A DNA stretch of 64,000 nt. Origin: Streptomyces zhihengii. Its GTDB lineage: Bacteria; Actinomycetota; Actinomycetes; Streptomycetales; Streptomycetaceae. Positions 32,114 through 40,103 of this stretch are shown here, in pieces. A program made the translations under genes and the position numbers. The notes beneath the pieces were generated by a model. That model saw nothing but the letters and a program-made list of their open reading frames with translations, was not told the origin of the DNA and did no database searches. The stretch is from the NCBI RefSeq assembly GCF_016919245.1, contig NZ_JAFEJA010000001.1:6225501-6289500 (forward strand), written 5' to 3'. How positions within the stretch are numbered: position 1 is the stretch's first letter; every line of letters begins with the position of its first letter.

Positions 32114-32548
32114 GTGATCGACCCTACTCCGGGCGGGACGGTCGTCTACGTGCTCGGACTGAAGGGCATGGACCCCGTGAAGATCGGCGTGTCCCGGAAC
32201 CTCCCCGAGCGAATCAGGTCCCTACAGACGGGGGCCCCAGCTCAGCTTGAGATTCTGTGGACCACCCCCGGGGGTCAGTCGCTTGAGACGCGGCTCCACT
32301 CCGCGTTCCAGCGATACCGAACGCACGGGGAATGGTTCAACCTGGCGCAGCTCGGTGACCCCGTGACGATCGTTCGAGAGGCTGTACGCGCCATCCACGG
32401 GGGAGAGCCTGCGTCGATTCCCGTAGGGGCTCAACGGTGTCTGCCTTCGGCGGCGAGCGGCTCGGACGACTGGGACCCCGACTGGTGGAGGCACCGCTTC
32501 CCCGGCTCTCGGACGTATTCCCTGGACTCGCCGTGGGGTGACGACTGA
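32114..32548 (+). CDS. GIY-YIG nuclease-like protein (T5orf172/Mug113 type)
   Basis: A 144-residue protein with GTG start after GAGAGGAAA (VIDPTPGGTVVYVLGLKG). Residues 10-90 match the T5orf172/GIY-YIG branch: VVYVLGL (the GIY-like strand), VKIGVSRNLPERIRSLQTGAP (the YIG-like strand with catalytic arginine), LEILWTTPGG, and ETRLHSAFQRYRTHGEWFNL with the catalytic glutamate. The C-terminal 55 residues are acidic and tryptophan-rich with no known domain. It is the last gene before attR, on the opposite strand from the transfer genes. It could be a DNA-damage, defence or mobility nuclease; no target is evident. Confidence 0.75.
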   Translation: MIDPTPGGTVVYVLGLKGMDPVKIGVSRNLPERIRSLQTGAPAQLEILWTTPGGQSLETRLHSAFQRYRTHGEWFNLAQLGDPVTIVREAVRAIHGGEPASIPVGAQRCLPSAASGSDDWDPDWWRHRFPGSRTYSLDSPWGDD

Positions 32549-32560
32549 CCGTCCGCGAGC

Positions 32561-32606
32561 ACGACAAAGAGCCCCGCCCGGATCGCCGGGCAGGGGCTCT
32601 GTCGTG
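32561..32606. terminator. Terminator between GIY-YIG gene and MBL gene
   Basis: AGAGCCCC with GGGGCTCT plus an inner CCCGG/CCGGG helix and an outer ACGACA/GTCGT extension. It lies between two convergent genes, inside the right end of the element. Confidence 0.75.
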
Positions 32607-32627
32607 TCTGCGCAGGCCGGGGCGGTG

Positions 32628-33281
32628 CTACCAGCCTCGCGCCCACCACTCGCCGAGGTGGGGGCGCTCGTCGCCGAGTGTGGTGTCCTTGCCGTGTCCC
32701 GGGTATACCCACGACTCGTCCGGCAGGGTGGCGAAGAGCTTGGTCTCCAGGCCCTCCATCAGGGAACGGAAGTCGTCTGGCTGTGTTGTCCGTCCAGGAC
32801 CGCCGGGGAAGAGGCAGTCGCCGGTGAAGACGTGCGGATGGCCGTGCGGGTCGTCGTAGACGAGCGCGATCGAGCCCGGCGTGTGCCCGACCAGGTGGCG
32901 GGCGGTGAGCTCGACGCGTCCCACCCGCACGGTGTCCCCGTCGTCGACCGGTACGTCGGTCGGGACGGGGATGCCCTCGGCGTCGTCCCGGCCCGCGTAG
33001 GTGCGCGCCCCGGTCGCGGCGACGACCTCGGCGAGCGCGCCCCAGTGGTCGCCGTGCCGGTGGGTGGTGACGACCGCGGTGACCGAGTCGTCGCCGATCA
33101 GGCCGAGCAGGGTCGCGGGCTCGGCCGCGGCGTCGATCAGGATCTGCTCGCCGGTCGCCCGGCAGCGCAGCAGATAGGCGTTGTTGTCCATCGGGCCGAC
33201 CGCGACCTTGGAGATCATCAGGTCCGTGAGCTCGTGCACGTCCGCCGGGCCGCCGACCTTCACCACACCGCTGTATGTCAT
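32628..33281 (-). CDS. Metallo-beta-lactamase-fold hydrolase, 3' end replaced by element
   Basis: A complete 217-residue glyoxalase II-like hydrolase (MTYSGVVKVGGPADVHEL...). Metal ligands are THRHGDHWG, GHTPGS and the aspartate in FTGDCLFPGG, and the family C-terminal motif WVYPGHGKDTTLG is present. The N-terminal two thirds are chromosomal. From the FPGG codons (about 32800-32810) to the stop, the sequence comes from the mobile element and differs clearly from the native tail left at 17707-17896, yet encodes the same motifs. The gene therefore stays functional after integration. Its role is likely thioester or glutathione-analogue (mycothiol) hydrolysis, not antibiotic resistance. Confidence 0.9.
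   Translation of the reverse strand: MTYSGVVKVGGPADVHELTDLMISKVAVGPMDNNAYLLRCRATGEQILIDAAAEPATLLGLIGDDSVTAVVTTHRHGDHWGALAEVVAATGARTYAGRDDAEGIPVPTDVPVDDGDTVRVGRVELTARHLVGHTPGSIALVYDDPHGHPHVFTGDCLFPGGPGRTTQPDDFRSLMEGLETKLFATLPDESWVYPGHGKDTTLGDERPHLGEWWARGW
32800..32810. other. Right attachment junction (attR)
   Basis: CCGCCGGGGAA matches the attL block CCGCCCGGGAA at 10 of 11 bases and occupies the same codons (FPGG) of the hydrolase gene. To its right the sequence is chromosomal; to its left is element DNA. Confidence 0.6.
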
Positions 33282-33319
33282 ACCGCTCAGCCTAGCCAAG
33301 CACCCCGTCCCCCAGGCCC

Positions 33320-34003
33320 TCAGAGGGGCGGCAGGGCGGGCAGGGGGCCGCCCGTCGTGCGCAGGGCCGTGCCGTCGCGGCGGCCCGCGAGCCAGCCGAC
33401 GACGTCCGCGGGCGTGCCCGTCACCGTGACCGGCGCACCCGTGTCACCGCCGGTGGTCCACTCGCCCGCGTCGGTCACGATCCGCGTCGGGGGCACGGTC
33501 GCCAGGCCGCTGAAGCGCCGCGCGAGGAAGTCGGTCTCGCGCCCGGTGAACTCCTCCGGCAGGTCCTCCAGCTCGTAGCCGACGGCCAGGTCCACGTGGT
33601 GCAGCTCGACCTCGACGAGCCGGCGGAACGGCACCCGCGCCGCCCGGTCGGTGACCCCGTTGCGCAGCTCGACCGTGCGCTCCCAGTCGGCCGGGACGGC
33701 GCCCTGGGCGTCGAAGCGGGCGGCGCTCTCGCGCAGGTCGGCGAGGTGGGCTTGCAGCGGGCGGGGGGCGTCGCGCGCGATGTCGGCGTCGCGTGCGTCA
33801 CCGCTCACGTACATCGGCAGGCCCCGGAGAACATTTACGAGCGCGTCGGCGTTACGGGAGATGTGGGCCAGCACGTGTCCCCGGCTCCACCCGGGAAGCC
33901 GTGACGGCTCGGCCGCTGCCGCGTTGTCGAGGTGGGCGGCTGCGTTCAGCAGCCGCTCGGTCGCCTCACGTACAGAGGCCAGGTCATGCGCGTGATCGAT
34001 CAT
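33320..34003 (-). CDS. Maleylpyruvate isomerase-family (MDMPI/DinB-fold) mycothiol-dependent protein
   Basis: A 227-residue protein (MIDHAHDLASVREATERLL...). The DinB-like four-helix bundle has histidines in GWSRGHVLAHISRNADAL and a glutamate and histidines in LVEVELHHVDLAVGY, which together form the metal site, followed by a C-terminal domain (VTVTGTPADVVGWLAGRRDG). Such proteins use mycothiol, the actinobacterial thiol, as a cofactor. The adjoining metallo-hydrolase could act on mycothiol conjugates, so the two may work together (inference). Confidence 0.87.
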   Translation of the reverse strand: MIDHAHDLASVREATERLLNAAAHLDNAAAAEPSRLPGWSRGHVLAHISRNADALVNVLRGLPMYVSGDARDADIARDAPRPLQAHLADLRESAARFDAQGAVPADWERTVELRNGVTDRAARVPFRRLVEVELHHVDLAVGYELEDLPEEFTGRETDFLARRFSGLATVPPTRIVTDAGEWTTGGDTGAPVTVTGTPADVVGWLAGRRDGTALRTTGGPLPALPPL

Positions 34004-34198
34004 GCGCCTGACGATAGCTCCGCCACACGATCGGGTGAAGCGGGCTGAAGAGGTCCGTAAATCGAATGCGCGTGCTATACGCTCGGTGGAGGCATTCTTG
34101 TAAGTCAGGCATCCATCGTTCTGGCGGCCCCCCACAGGCAGGCATCAGCCGCGGCGGGGGCTGTGCCCCCGCTTCTCTCTAGAAAGGTGCGGACCGGC

Positions 34199-37198
34199 GT
34201 GGCCGACCGTCTCATCGTCCGTGGCGCGCGCGAGCACAATCTGAAGAACGTCTCGCTCGACCTCCCGCGCGACTCCCTCATCGTCTTCACCGGGCTCTCG
34301 GGGTCGGGCAAGTCGTCCCTCGCGTTCGACACGATCTTCGCCGAGGGGCAGCGCCGCTACGTCGAGTCGCTCTCCTCCTACGCCCGGCAGTTCCTCGGGC
34401 AGATGGACAAGCCCGACGTCGACTTCATCGAGGGCCTCTCCCCGGCCGTCTCCATCGACCAGAAGTCCACCTCGCGCAACCCGCGCTCCACGGTCGGCAC
34501 CATCACGGAGGTCTACGACTACCTCCGGCTGCTCTTCGCGCGCATCGGCAAGCCGCACTGCCCCGAGTGCTCCCGGCCGATCTCGCGGCAGTCGCCGCAG
34601 GCCATCGTCGACAAGGTGCTCGCCCTCCCGGAGGGCAGCCGCTTCCAGGTGCTCTCCCCGCTGGTGCGGGAGCGCAAGGGAGAGTTCGTCGACCTCTTCT
34701 CCGACCTCCAGACCAAGGGCTACAGCCGTGCCCGGGTGGACGGGAAGACCGTCCAGCTCGCCGAGCCGCCGGTCCTGAAGAAGCAGGAGAAGCACACCAT
34801 CGAGGTGGTCATCGACCGTCTCACCGTGAAGGACAGCGCCAAGCGCCGGCTGACGGACTCCGTGGAGACCGCCCTCGGCCTGTCCGGCGGCATGGTCGTG
34901 CTCGACTTCGTCGACCTCCCCGAGGACGACCCCGAGCGCGAGCGGATGTACTCGGAGCACCTGTACTGCCCGTACGACGACCTCTCCTTCGAGGAGCTGG
35001 AGCCGCGCTCCTTCTCCTTCAACTCGCCCTTCGGCGCCTGCCCCGACTGCACCGGCATCGGCACCCGCATGGAGGTCGACCCGGAGCTGATCGTCCCCGA
35101 CGAGGACAAGTCCCTCGACGAGGGCGCCATCCACCCCTGGTCGCACGGCCACACCAAGGAGTACTTCGGCCGCCTGATCAACGGGCTCGCGCAGGCGCTC
35201 GGCTTCTCCACCGACATGCCCTGGGCCGGGCTGCCCGCCCGCGCCAAGAAGGCGCTGCTGTACGGCCACAAGACCCAGCTCGAGGTCCGCTACCGCAACC
35301 GCTACGGCCGCGAGCGCGCCTGGACCACCCCCGCCTTCGAGGGCGCCGTGCAGTTCGTCAAGCGGCGGCACTCCGAGGCGGAGAGCGACTCCAGCAGGGA
35401 GCGCTTCGAGGGGTACATGCGCGAGGTGCCGTGCCCCACCTGCGAGGGCACCCGCCTCAAGCCGATCGTGCTCGCCGTCACCGTGATGGAGAAGTCCATC
35501 GCCGACGTCGCGGCGATGTCGATCAGCGAGTGCGCCGACTTCCTCGGCCGCCTCAAGCTCGGCGCCCGTGACAAGAAGATCGCCGAGCGGGTCCTCAAGG
35601 AGGTCAACGAGCGGCTGCGCTTCCTCGTCGACGTCGGCCTGGACTACCTCTCGCTCAACCGCGCGGCCGGCACCCTCTCCGGCGGCGAGGCCCAGCGCAT
35701 CCGGCTCGCCACCCAGATCGGCTCCGGTCTCGTCGGCGTGCTCTACGTGCTGGACGAGCCCTCCATCGGCCTCCACCAGCGCGACAACCACCGCCTGATC
35801 GAGACCCTGGTCAGGCTGCGCGACATGGGCAACACCCTGATCGTCGTCGAGCACGACGAGGACACGATCAAGGTCGCGGACTGGGTGGTCGACATCGGCC
35901 CCGGCGCCGGCGAGCACGGCGGCAAGGTCGTGCACTCCGGTTCGCTGAAGGAGCTGCTGAAGAACGCCGAGTCGATGACCGGGCAGTACCTGTCCGGCAA
36001 GCGGTCGATCCCCACGCCCGACGTGCGGCGCCCGGTCGACCCGGGCCGCCGGCTCACCGTGCACGGCGCCCGGGAGAACAACCTCCGGGACATCGACGTC
36101 TCGTTCCCGCTCGGCGTGCTCACGGCCGTCACCGGCGTCTCCGGCTCCGGCAAGTCGACCCTGGTCAACGACATCCTCTACACCCACCTCGCCCGCGAGC
36201 TGAACGGCGCGAAGTCGGTCCCGGGCCGTCACACCCGGGTCGACGGCGACGACCTCGTCGACAAGGTGGTGCACGTCGACCAGTCGCCGATCGGCCGCAC
36301 CCCGCGCTCGAACCCGGCGACGTACACCGGTGTCTTCGACCATGTCCGCAAGCTGTTCGCGGAGACGATGGAGGCCAAGGTCCGGGGCTACCTGCCCGGC
36401 CGCTTCTCCTTCAACGTCAAGGGCGGCCGCTGCGAGAACTGCTCCGGCGACGGCACCATCAAGATCGAGATGAACTTCCTGCCGGACGTGTACGTCCCCT
36501 GCGAGGTCTGCCACGGGGCGCGCTACAACCGGGAGACGCTGGAGGTCCACTACAAGGGCAAGTCCATCGCCGAGGTGCTGGACATGCCGATCGAGGAGGC
36601 GCTCGACTTCTTCGAGGCGGTCCCCACGATCTCCCGCCACCTGCGCACGCTCAACGAGGTGGGCCTCGGATACGTCCGGCTCGGACAGTCGGCGCCCACC
36701 CTCTCCGGCGGCGAGGCGCAGCGGGTGAAGCTGGCGTCCGAGCTCCAGAAGCGCTCCACCGGCCGCACGGTCTACGTCCTGGACGAGCCGACCACCGGTC
36801 TGCACTTCGAGGACATCAGCAAGCTGATCAAGGTGCTGTCCGGGCTCGTCGACAAGGGGAACTCGGTCATCGTGATCGAGCACAACCTCGACGTGATCAA
36901 GGTCGCCGACTGGGTCGTCGACATGGGCCCCGAAGGCGGCAGCGGCGGCGGTCTGGTGATCGCCGAGGGCACCCCGGAGCAGGTCGCGGGCGTCCCGGCC
37001 AGCCACACCGGCAAGTTCCTCCGCGAGATCCTGGACGCGGAGCGGATCAGCGACGCGACCCCGGTGCCCGCGGCGCGCAAGCCGGCCCGGAAGACGGCGG
37101 CCAAGAAGACCGCGGCGAAGACGACGGCCGCCAAGACCACCGCCGCGAAGAAGACGGCGGCGGCAGCGGGGCGCACCCCGCGCCCGCGCAAGGCGTGA
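34199..37198 (+). CDS. uvrA: Excinuclease ABC subunit A with Lys/Ala-rich tail
   Basis: The GTG start ([20 protein letters not shown]) after AAAGG gives 999 residues. Both ABC ATPase halves are present: Walker [10 protein letters not shown] (about 31) and GVSGSGKST (about 646), signature motifs [10 protein letters not shown] and [10 protein letters not shown], and Walker B LDEPS/LDEPT. Zinc modules are [32 protein letters not shown] and CENCSGDG...CEVCHG; the first zinc finger is CPEC-type near residue 120. UvrA detects bulky DNA lesions and loads UvrB. The last 40 residues are Lys-Thr-Ala repeats like those of bacterial histone H1-like proteins, beyond the usual UvrA end. Confidence 0.98.
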   Translation: MADRLIVRGAREHNLKNVSLDLPRDSLIVFTGLSGSGKSSLAFDTIFAEGQRRYVESLSSYARQFLGQMDKPDVDFIEGLSPAVSIDQKSTSRNPRSTVGTITEVYDYLRLLFARIGKPHCPECSRPISRQSPQAIVDKVLALPEGSRFQVLSPLVRERKGEFVDLFSDLQTKGYSRARVDGKTVQLAEPPVLKKQEKHTIEVVIDRLTVKDSAKRRLTDSVETALGLSGGMVVLDFVDLPEDDPERERMYSEHLYCPYDDLSFEELEPRSFSFNSPFGACPDCTGIGTRMEVDPELIVPDEDKSLDEGAIHPWSHGHTKEYFGRLINGLAQALGFSTDMPWAGLPARAKKALLYGHKTQLEVRYRNRYGRERAWTTPAFEGAVQFVKRRHSEAESDSSRERFEGYMREVPCPTCEGTRLKPIVLAVTVMEKSIADVAAMSISECADFLGRLKLGARDKKIAERVLKEVNERLRFLVDVGLDYLSLNRAAGTLSGGEAQRIRLATQIGSGLVGVLYVLDEPSIGLHQRDNHRLIETLVRLRDMGNTLIVVEHDEDTIKVADWVVDIGPGAGEHGGKVVHSGSLKELLKNAESMTGQYLSGKRSIPTPDVRRPVDPGRRLTVHGARENNLRDIDVSFPLGVLTAVTGVSGSGKSTLVNDILYTHLARELNGAKSVPGRHTRVDGDDLVDKVVHVDQSPIGRTPRSNPATYTGVFDHVRKLFAETMEAKVRGYLPGRFSFNVKGGRCENCSGDGTIKIEMNFLPDVYVPCEVCHGARYNRETLEVHYKGKSIAEVLDMPIEEALDFFEAVPTISRHLRTLNEVGLGYVRLGQSAPTLSGGEAQRVKLASELQKRSTGRTVYVLDEPTTGLHFEDISKLIKVLSGLVDKGNSVIVIEHNLDVIKVADWVVDMGPEGGSGGGLVIAEGTPEQVAGVPASHTGKFLREILDAERISDATPVPAARKPARKTAAKKTAAKTTAAKTTAAKKTAAAAGRTPRPRKA

Positions 37199-37204
37199 GC
37201 GTCC

Positions 37205-37242
37205 GGGCCGGGCGCGGGGGCAGACGCCCCCGCGCCCGGCCC
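37205..37242 (+). terminator. Terminator of uvrA
   Basis: A perfect 17-bp stem (37205-37221 with 37226-37242) closed by the loop AGAC, seven bases after the uvrA stop. Confidence 0.82.
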
Positions 37243-37316
37243 GCGTCGTTCCCCGCGCATCGCAGGCGGGGACCGGCCCGCGTCGTCCCCGCACACCGTC
37301 GGTCGCGCCCGGCCGG

Positions 37317-38225
37317 TCAGAGCGGGGGCAGCTCGGCGGCGTACGGGGGCTCGGCGCCCGTGCGGGAGCAGGTCACGGCCGCGGCGCGGGCCGCGAAGGA
37401 GAGGACGTCGTGCCAGGCGTCCGGTCCGAGGCTCCGCAGCGCCCCGGGGGACAGGGCGTCCCGCGCGGCCAGCGCGTGCAGCAGCGCCGCGTTCACCGTG
37501 TCGCCCGCGCCGATGGTGTCGGCGACGGTCACCGGGGCCGCGGGCACCGAGACCTCCCGTCCCGACGCGGTCCGTACGGACAGGCCCGCGCCCGCCCGCG
37601 TCAGCACCACCGCCTCCGGCCCGTCGGGGCCTCCGGGGACGCCGCCCAGCCAGCCGGCGTCGTCCTCGGACAGCTTCAGCAGCGTGACGTGCGGGAGCCA
37701 GCCGGCGAAGCGCGCGCGGTAGGCGTCCGCGTCCGGGATCAGACCGGGCCTGATGTTCGGGTCGAGCAGGGTGAACAGCCCGCGCCCCGCCTCCCGCAGC
37801 AGCAGCGCCTCGTAGGCGCTCGCCCCCGGCTCCAGCACCAGCGAGCAGGTGCCCAGCGCCAGGGCGCGCGCCCCGGCGGGCAGGGCGGCGGGCAGCGTGA
37901 ACAGCCGGTCCGCGGTGCCCTCGGCGTAGAAGCCGTAGCCGGCCGAACCGTCCGCGCCGATCGCGGCGACCGCCAGCGTGGTCGGCTCCGGCCCCCGCTG
38001 CACCGGCGAGACGTCCACCCCCGCGGCGCGCAGCCCGCCGAGCAGGGCCTCCCCGAAGCCGTCGTCCGACACCCGGGAGCAGAAGGCGACGTCCGCCCCG
38101 AGCCGGCCGAGGGCCAGCGCCGTGTTGTACGGCCCCCCGCCCGGCCGCGGCAGCAGCGCGGGCAGCGGTGCCCCGGCCCCGTGCGGGACCAGGTCGATCA
38201 GGGCTTCACCGGCGACGACGATCAC
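37317..38225 (-). CDS. PfkB-family carbohydrate kinase (fructokinase-like)
   Basis: A 302-residue ribokinase-fold kinase, chosen to start at GTG (VIVVAGEALIDLVPHG). It has GGGPYNTALALGRLGADVAF (sugar-binding glycine motif), DPNIRPGLIPDADAYR, KLSEDDAGWL, and the C-terminal ATP/catalytic motif DTIGAGDTVNAALLHAL. NIRPGL and the GEALID start are typical of fructokinases (ScrK-like), so fructose or a related ketose is the likely substrate. It stands alone, convergent to uvrA. Confidence 0.85.
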   Translation of the reverse strand: MIVVAGEALIDLVPHGAGAPLPALLPRPGGGPYNTALALGRLGADVAFCSRVSDDGFGEALLGGLRAAGVDVSPVQRGPEPTTLAVAAIGADGSAGYGFYAEGTADRLFTLPAALPAGARALALGTCSLVLEPGASAYEALLLREAGRGLFTLLDPNIRPGLIPDADAYRARFAGWLPHVTLLKLSEDDAGWLGGVPGGPDGPEAVVLTRAGAGLSVRTASGREVSVPAAPVTVADTIGAGDTVNAALLHALAARDALSPGALRSLGPDAWHDVLSFAARAAAVTCSRTGAEPPYAAELPPL

Positions 38226-38451
38226 GGGCCAGAACGTAACCCATGGCCCGGCGGGCCGACAGGGAGCCCGCCCCCGGGGCCCCGGCCGGCCGCCGGTATC
38301 GTCGGGTACGTCACCGAGGTCCCCGGACACCCGGCCCGCAGGGGCCGCGCAGGTCATGGACGTCGTGCGGGTCGCCGAGGTGTGTCACCCGCGGCGTACC
38401 CCCGGCTCCCGCCCCGGTCGCGCCACGACGAACCGACCCGTGGAGTCCCCC

Positions 38452-38880
38452 ATGCCCGGCCGCCCGACCGCCCGCCGTACCGTCCTGAAGGGCGCGGCCC
38501 TCGCCGGCGCCGCCGGGCTCGGCGCCGCCGCCTGCTCCACGGACTCCAAGCTGGGCCACGCCGAGGTCCCGACGCCGACCGCGCCCGTCGACCTCGGCGC
38601 CGCCGACGCGGTGCCGGTGGGCGGGGCGAAGCTCTACCGCGAGCAGCGCCTGGTGGTGCACTGCCCGGCCGTCGGCCAGTACAAGGCGTTCAGCGCCCAG
38701 TGCACCCACGCCGGGTGCGTCCTGGACAAGGTGGAGGGCACCGAGGGCAACTGCCCCTGCCACGGCAGCCGCTTCGACGTCACCACCGGCAAGGCACTGA
38801 AGGGCCCGGCGACGGTGCCCCTGCCCGAGGTGCCCGTCCGAGCGGAGAACGGCACGCTGGTGGCCGGCCCGGAGGCCTGA
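38452..38880 (+). CDS. TAT-exported Rieske [2Fe-2S] protein
   Basis: A 142-residue protein beginning MPGRPTARRTVLKGAALAG. The twin arginine followed by a hydrophobic stretch and AAAC marks a TAT signal with a lipobox, so it is probably an exported lipoprotein. The Rieske fold binds a 2Fe-2S cluster through C-T-H-A-G-C and C-P-C-H-G-S, two cysteines and two histidines in total. Cluster potential and partner are unknown; it could serve as an electron carrier at the outer membrane face. Upstream ATGs exist but would place the signal internally. Confidence 0.9.
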   Translation: MPGRPTARRTVLKGAALAGAAGLGAAACSTDSKLGHAEVPTPTAPVDLGAADAVPVGGAKLYREQRLVVHCPAVGQYKAFSAQCTHAGCVLDKVEGTEGNCPCHGSRFDVTTGKALKGPATVPLPEVPVRAENGTLVAGPEA

Positions 38881-38929
38881 GCCCACCCCGAGCGCCCCGC
38901 CCCCGGGGCCCACGCCCGCCCCGGCGCGC

Positions 38930-39856
38930 TCACTCCCACTCCCACTCGATCCCCAGCACCCCCGGCCGCACGCTCTGCTCCAGCAGGTGCACCGTGCGGT
39001 GCCGGGGGCTGACGGCGAGTTCCGTGCGGACGCCGCGCGGGGTGCCGTCCGCCGCCCCGGCGAAGCGTCGGCAGCGCAGCGGCAGCGCCCCCGGGCCGAA
39101 GCGCACCTGGAGCAGGTACTGCCCGCCCCGGCCGCCGAAGGCGCGCACCGAGGCGCCGCTGGGCCCGCCGGTGCCGTCCTCGAACCCGTAGCCGAAGACG
39201 TACGTCTCACCCACCCGCAGCGCCGCGTCGAAGAGCAGCTCGGCCGCCACCGTGCCGGTGGCCCGGTCCCGGCGGATCCGGCCGGGACGGCAGTTCTCCA
39301 GCGCGCTGACCTCCACCCGGTCCGGGTCGCACCCGCTGTCCCCGCGGTGCACGGCGAGGAAGCGGTCGACCCCGTCCCGCCGGGCCCGCACCACGTGCAG
39401 CGCGTCCCGCCCCAGCAGCCGCCGGTCGGCGCCGATGCGCACGTGTTCCTGGAGCACCAGGGTCTCCAGCCCGCCGCGCGGCGGGCCGTCCCGGGCGAGC
39501 AGGCGCTCCGCCTCGCCCGTGAGCCCGGCGAGCCCGCGGTGGGACCCGGGGGCGGGCGGCCGGTGCCCCCGGGCGCCGGCCGCGTCCGCGCCGAGCAGCC
39601 GGATCAGCGACTGGGCGGGCAGCTCCAGCACCTCCTCCAGGGCGCGCACGGCCCGCAGCGACTCGGGGCGCCGCGGCCTGCGGGCGCCCTGCTGCCAGTA
39701 GCAGAGACTGGTCACGCCGACCTTGATGCCGCGGTGCGCCAGATGGTGCTGGACCCGCTGGAGCGGCAGTCCGCGCACCGAGAGGGCAGCGCGCAGCGCC
39801 TGGTGGAAGGGGCCCGTGTTCAGCACCCGCGCCAGGTCGGCCTCGGTGTGGCCCAT
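38930..39856 (-). CDS. Hypothetical protein with N-terminal helix-turn-helix-like region
   Basis: A 308-residue protein starting [21 protein letters not shown] after GGAGGAAGC. Residues 15-75 resemble a Cro/C1-type fold ([51 protein letters not shown]). The C-terminal 180 residues have many strands and no motif I recognise ([34 protein letters not shown]). Such proteins are common in Streptomyces and their function is unknown. It could be a regulator with a sensory beta-domain. It is divergent from uvrC. Confidence 0.75.
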   Translation of the reverse strand: MGHTEADLARVLNTGPFHQALRAALSVRGLPLQRVQHHLAHRGIKVGVTSLCYWQQGARRPRRPESLRAVRALEEVLELPAQSLIRLLGADAAGARGHRPPAPGSHRGLAGLTGEAERLLARDGPPRGGLETLVLQEHVRIGADRRLLGRDALHVVRARRDGVDRFLAVHRGDSGCDPDRVEVSALENCRPGRIRRDRATGTVAAELLFDAALRVGETYVFGYGFEDGTGGPSGASVRAFGGRGGQYLLQVRFGPGALPLRCRRFAGAADGTPRGVRTELAVSPRHRTVHLLEQSVRPGVLGIEWEWE

Positions 39857-40103
39857 GCTTCCTCCGGCTCGCTCGCTGCGGTGGGGGGTGCGCCGTGGTG
39901 CGACCGCCGGGGGTGGGCGGGGGCGGCCCGCCGTGCGGGGGACGGAGGTCCTCACGTCCCGGCCGCGTCGCCGACGGCGCCGTGCCCCTGGCATTGAAGC
40001 GTGCCGGCCCCGCGCCGACAAGAATTCCGACGGCCTTGGACCATGGTCATGTCCCTGCCCGCGGGCGACCGGGGTGTCACCGCCCGCCAGTAGGGTGGGC
40101 GGC

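Larger units (their letters stand above)
17882..32810. mobile_element. AICE-like integrative conjugative element (about 14.9 kb)
   Basis: The element is bounded by the split hydrolase gene: native tail on the left, complete gene on the right. It carries the modules of an actinomycete integrative and conjugative element. Integration and excision are served by a large serine recombinase, with a resolvase-type one in addition. Replication is served by an iteron region and a P4-type helicase. Conjugation is served by an FtsK/TraB translocase, DUF2637- and DUF3307-type and other small membrane proteins. Regulation is served by GntR/UTRA and Xre proteins. Cargo includes a C5 methyltransferase and a GIY-YIG protein. 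There are no phage structural genes. Base composition is slightly less biased than the flanks, and genes are small and tightly packed. Most AICEs use tyrosine integrases and tRNA genes, so a serine integrase and a protein gene target are less usual. Confidence 0.85.

Noticed and set aside
17882..32810. Prophage
   Set aside because: Despite a phage-type integrase and P4-type helicase there are no capsid, terminase, tail or lysis genes, while a TraB-type translocase and transfer-type membrane proteins are present.
32628..33281. Beta-lactam resistance gene
   Set aside because: The metallo-beta-lactamase fold here has the glyoxalase II-type motif set and housekeeping context. It lacks a signal peptide and features of true lactamases.
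34145..37294. 1049-codon minus-strand frame opposite uvrA
   Set aside because: A shadow frame caused by high GC at third codon positions. uvrA on the plus strand is unambiguous and the antisense translation is low-complexity.
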